The translations under genes and the position numbers were made by a program. Source: Spongiibacteraceae bacterium (GTDB lineage: Bacteria; Pseudomonadota; Gammaproteobacteria; Pseudomonadales; PIVM01). Taken from it: DNA of 5,838 nucleotides. The notes beneath the pieces are model-generated. The model had not been told where the DNA came from and searched no databases. It was given only the letters and a program-made list of their open reading frames with translations. Position 1 is the stretch's first letter, and every line of letters starts with the position of its first letter. This document shows positions 5,199 through 5,838 of the stretch, piece by piece. The stretch covers positions 1 to 5,838 of the forward strand of contig JAUXDF010000222.1 in assembly GCA_030618505.1 (NCBI GenBank). Reading direction: 5' to 3'.

Positions 5199-5248
5199 GT
5201 AGGGTGCGGCCCCCGCACCTTCAAAACGGTGCGCGGGGCACACCCTAC
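5199..5248. repeat. Imperfect palindromic repeat in the convergent gap (GTAGGGTGCG type)
   Basis: GTAGGGTG (5199-5206) pairs perfectly with CACCCTAC (5241-5248), and CGCACC (5214-5219) with GGTGCG (5228-5233), around an 8-base loop; the middle part pairs imperfectly (5210-5212 with 5235-5237). From memory, GTAGGGTGCG...CGCACCCTAC palindromes are common dispersed intergenic repeats in proteobacteria. It fills almost the whole gap between the MiaA-type gene and the radical SAM gene and overlaps the latter's stop codon. No T run follows on either side, so it is not a classical intrinsic terminator, but the strong stem may still protect or end both converging transcripts. Confidence 0.7.
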
Positions 5249-5838
5249 AAGCTGCGTACAATAGGCACATGCTGACTGAGCAGTTCAAACTGAGAAGATC
5301 GGGCACCCGCATCATACAAATCTCCCTGCATAAGACCTCGCTCAGCCAGCATTTTCTCAATAAATTCCGCCGATTGCATCTTATGGCGAGTCCACTGTGG
5401 TGCTAACAATTCCTCCCAACGGCTGGCAATAGCCGCCAGTCGTTGCACAGCAATATTCGGGGACAGATGCCGGAGAAATAACACCACCCGTTCTGCATAG
5501 GGCTCAAGCTCAAGCGGCGAAAACTCACCCGCCTGATAAAGCTTTGCCAATGGCGTATCCCGTAAGACATGCAGGTTATGCAACTTAACATTGGAAATCG
5601 GCAAGCGATTGATAATTCTTGCCGTTTCAATAATCTGCTCATCCGTTTCACCGGGCAGACCAAACATTAAATGGATGCCGATATCCACCGAGCTTCTTGT
5701 CGAAAGCTTTAATATAGCCTCCAGCGAGCACTCCGCCGAGTGCCCCCGGCGCAGAAATTCAAGATGCTCATTAAAAAAACTCTGCGTCCCCAACTCAACC
5801 AATAAATAGGTTTTTTCCGCGGTTTCATTCAGCAAAGG
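5245..5838 (-). CDS. Radical SAM protein, YhcC/TIGR01212 type (C-terminal part)
   Basis: The reading frame runs open off the right edge, so this is the C-terminal 197 or so residues of a longer protein (family members are around 310-330); the leftmost in-window leucine codon is internal, not a start. Recognisable family segments are LLVELGTQSFF, RRGHSAE, HLMFGLPGETDE, VKLHNLHVLRDTPLAKLY and, near the C-terminus, LLAPQWTRHK, which match E. coli YhcC in order. The CxxxCxxC cluster motif that binds the 4Fe-4S cluster and SAM would be in the missing N-terminal part. The biochemical role of YhcC is not established to my knowledge. The stop TAG (5247-5245) lies inside the palindromic repeat at 5199-5248, and the gene converges with the MiaA-type gene 58 bases away. 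Confidence 0.85.
   Translation of the reverse strand, partial: PLLNETAEKTYLLVELGTQSFFNEHLEFLRRGHSAECSLEAILKLSTRSSVDIGIHLMFGLPGETDEQIIETARIINRLPISNVKLHNLHVLRDTPLAKLYQAGEFSPLELEPYAERVVLFLRHLSPNIAVQRLAAIASRWEELLAPQWTRHKMQSAEFIEKMLAERGLMQGDLYDAGARSSQFELLSQHVPIVRSL

Noticed and set aside
5043..5360. Minus-strand 105-codon frame across the MiaA end, the repeat and the radical SAM end
   Set aside because: It crosses a palindromic repeat and two supported genes; its content is explained by them.

Overview
The window looks like a chromosomal stretch of a gammaproteobacterium, probably free-living or marine. This is inferred from the YhcC-type radical SAM protein, the 471-residue glutamate dehydrogenase type, moderate base composition and the style of the intergenic repeats. 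I cannot name a genus. No phage, CRISPR, transposase, tRNA or rRNA gene is visible.

Layout. Bases 1-505 carry no gene but are packed with structured repeats: a compact element that folds into a perfect four-way junction (62-142), a small hairpin with a T run (176-194), and a long near-perfect inverted repeat with 63-nt arms (core 273-432) that resembles a MITE or stable foldback element. Next, on the minus strand, come two tandem paralogous two-CBS-domain proteins (506-955 and 1089-1535), both starting with GTG behind good ribosome-binding sites. A 307-base divergent spacer leads to a plus-strand single-domain PilZ protein (1843-2202). Its leader contains two hairpins, one of which occludes the Shine-Dalgarno site. 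A small Arg-rich hypothetical gene lies convergently on the minus strand (2261-2533). After a roughly 300-base AT-rich divergent spacer comes an apparent two-gene operon on the plus strand: glutamate dehydrogenase (2836-4251), overlapping by 4 bases a divergent MiaA-type tRNA prenyltransferase (4248-5186). The right edge holds the C-terminal part of a minus-strand YhcC/TIGR01212-type radical SAM protein (5245-5838, running off the window). Its stop codon is supplied by a hairpin repeat (5199-5248) that fills the convergent gap.

How the genes fit together. The left half has a nucleotide-sensing flavour: CBS pairs usually bind adenine nucleotides and PilZ usually binds cyclic di-GMP. Whether these three act together is inference only. 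The right half is metabolic and translational: glutamate/2-oxoglutarate interconversion coupled by overlap to an A37 tRNA-modifying enzyme. I see no clear-cut new defence or mobile system. The most unusual items are the repeat cluster at the left edge, the SD-masking leader of the PilZ gene, and the divergent MiaA translationally coupled to glutamate dehydrogenase.
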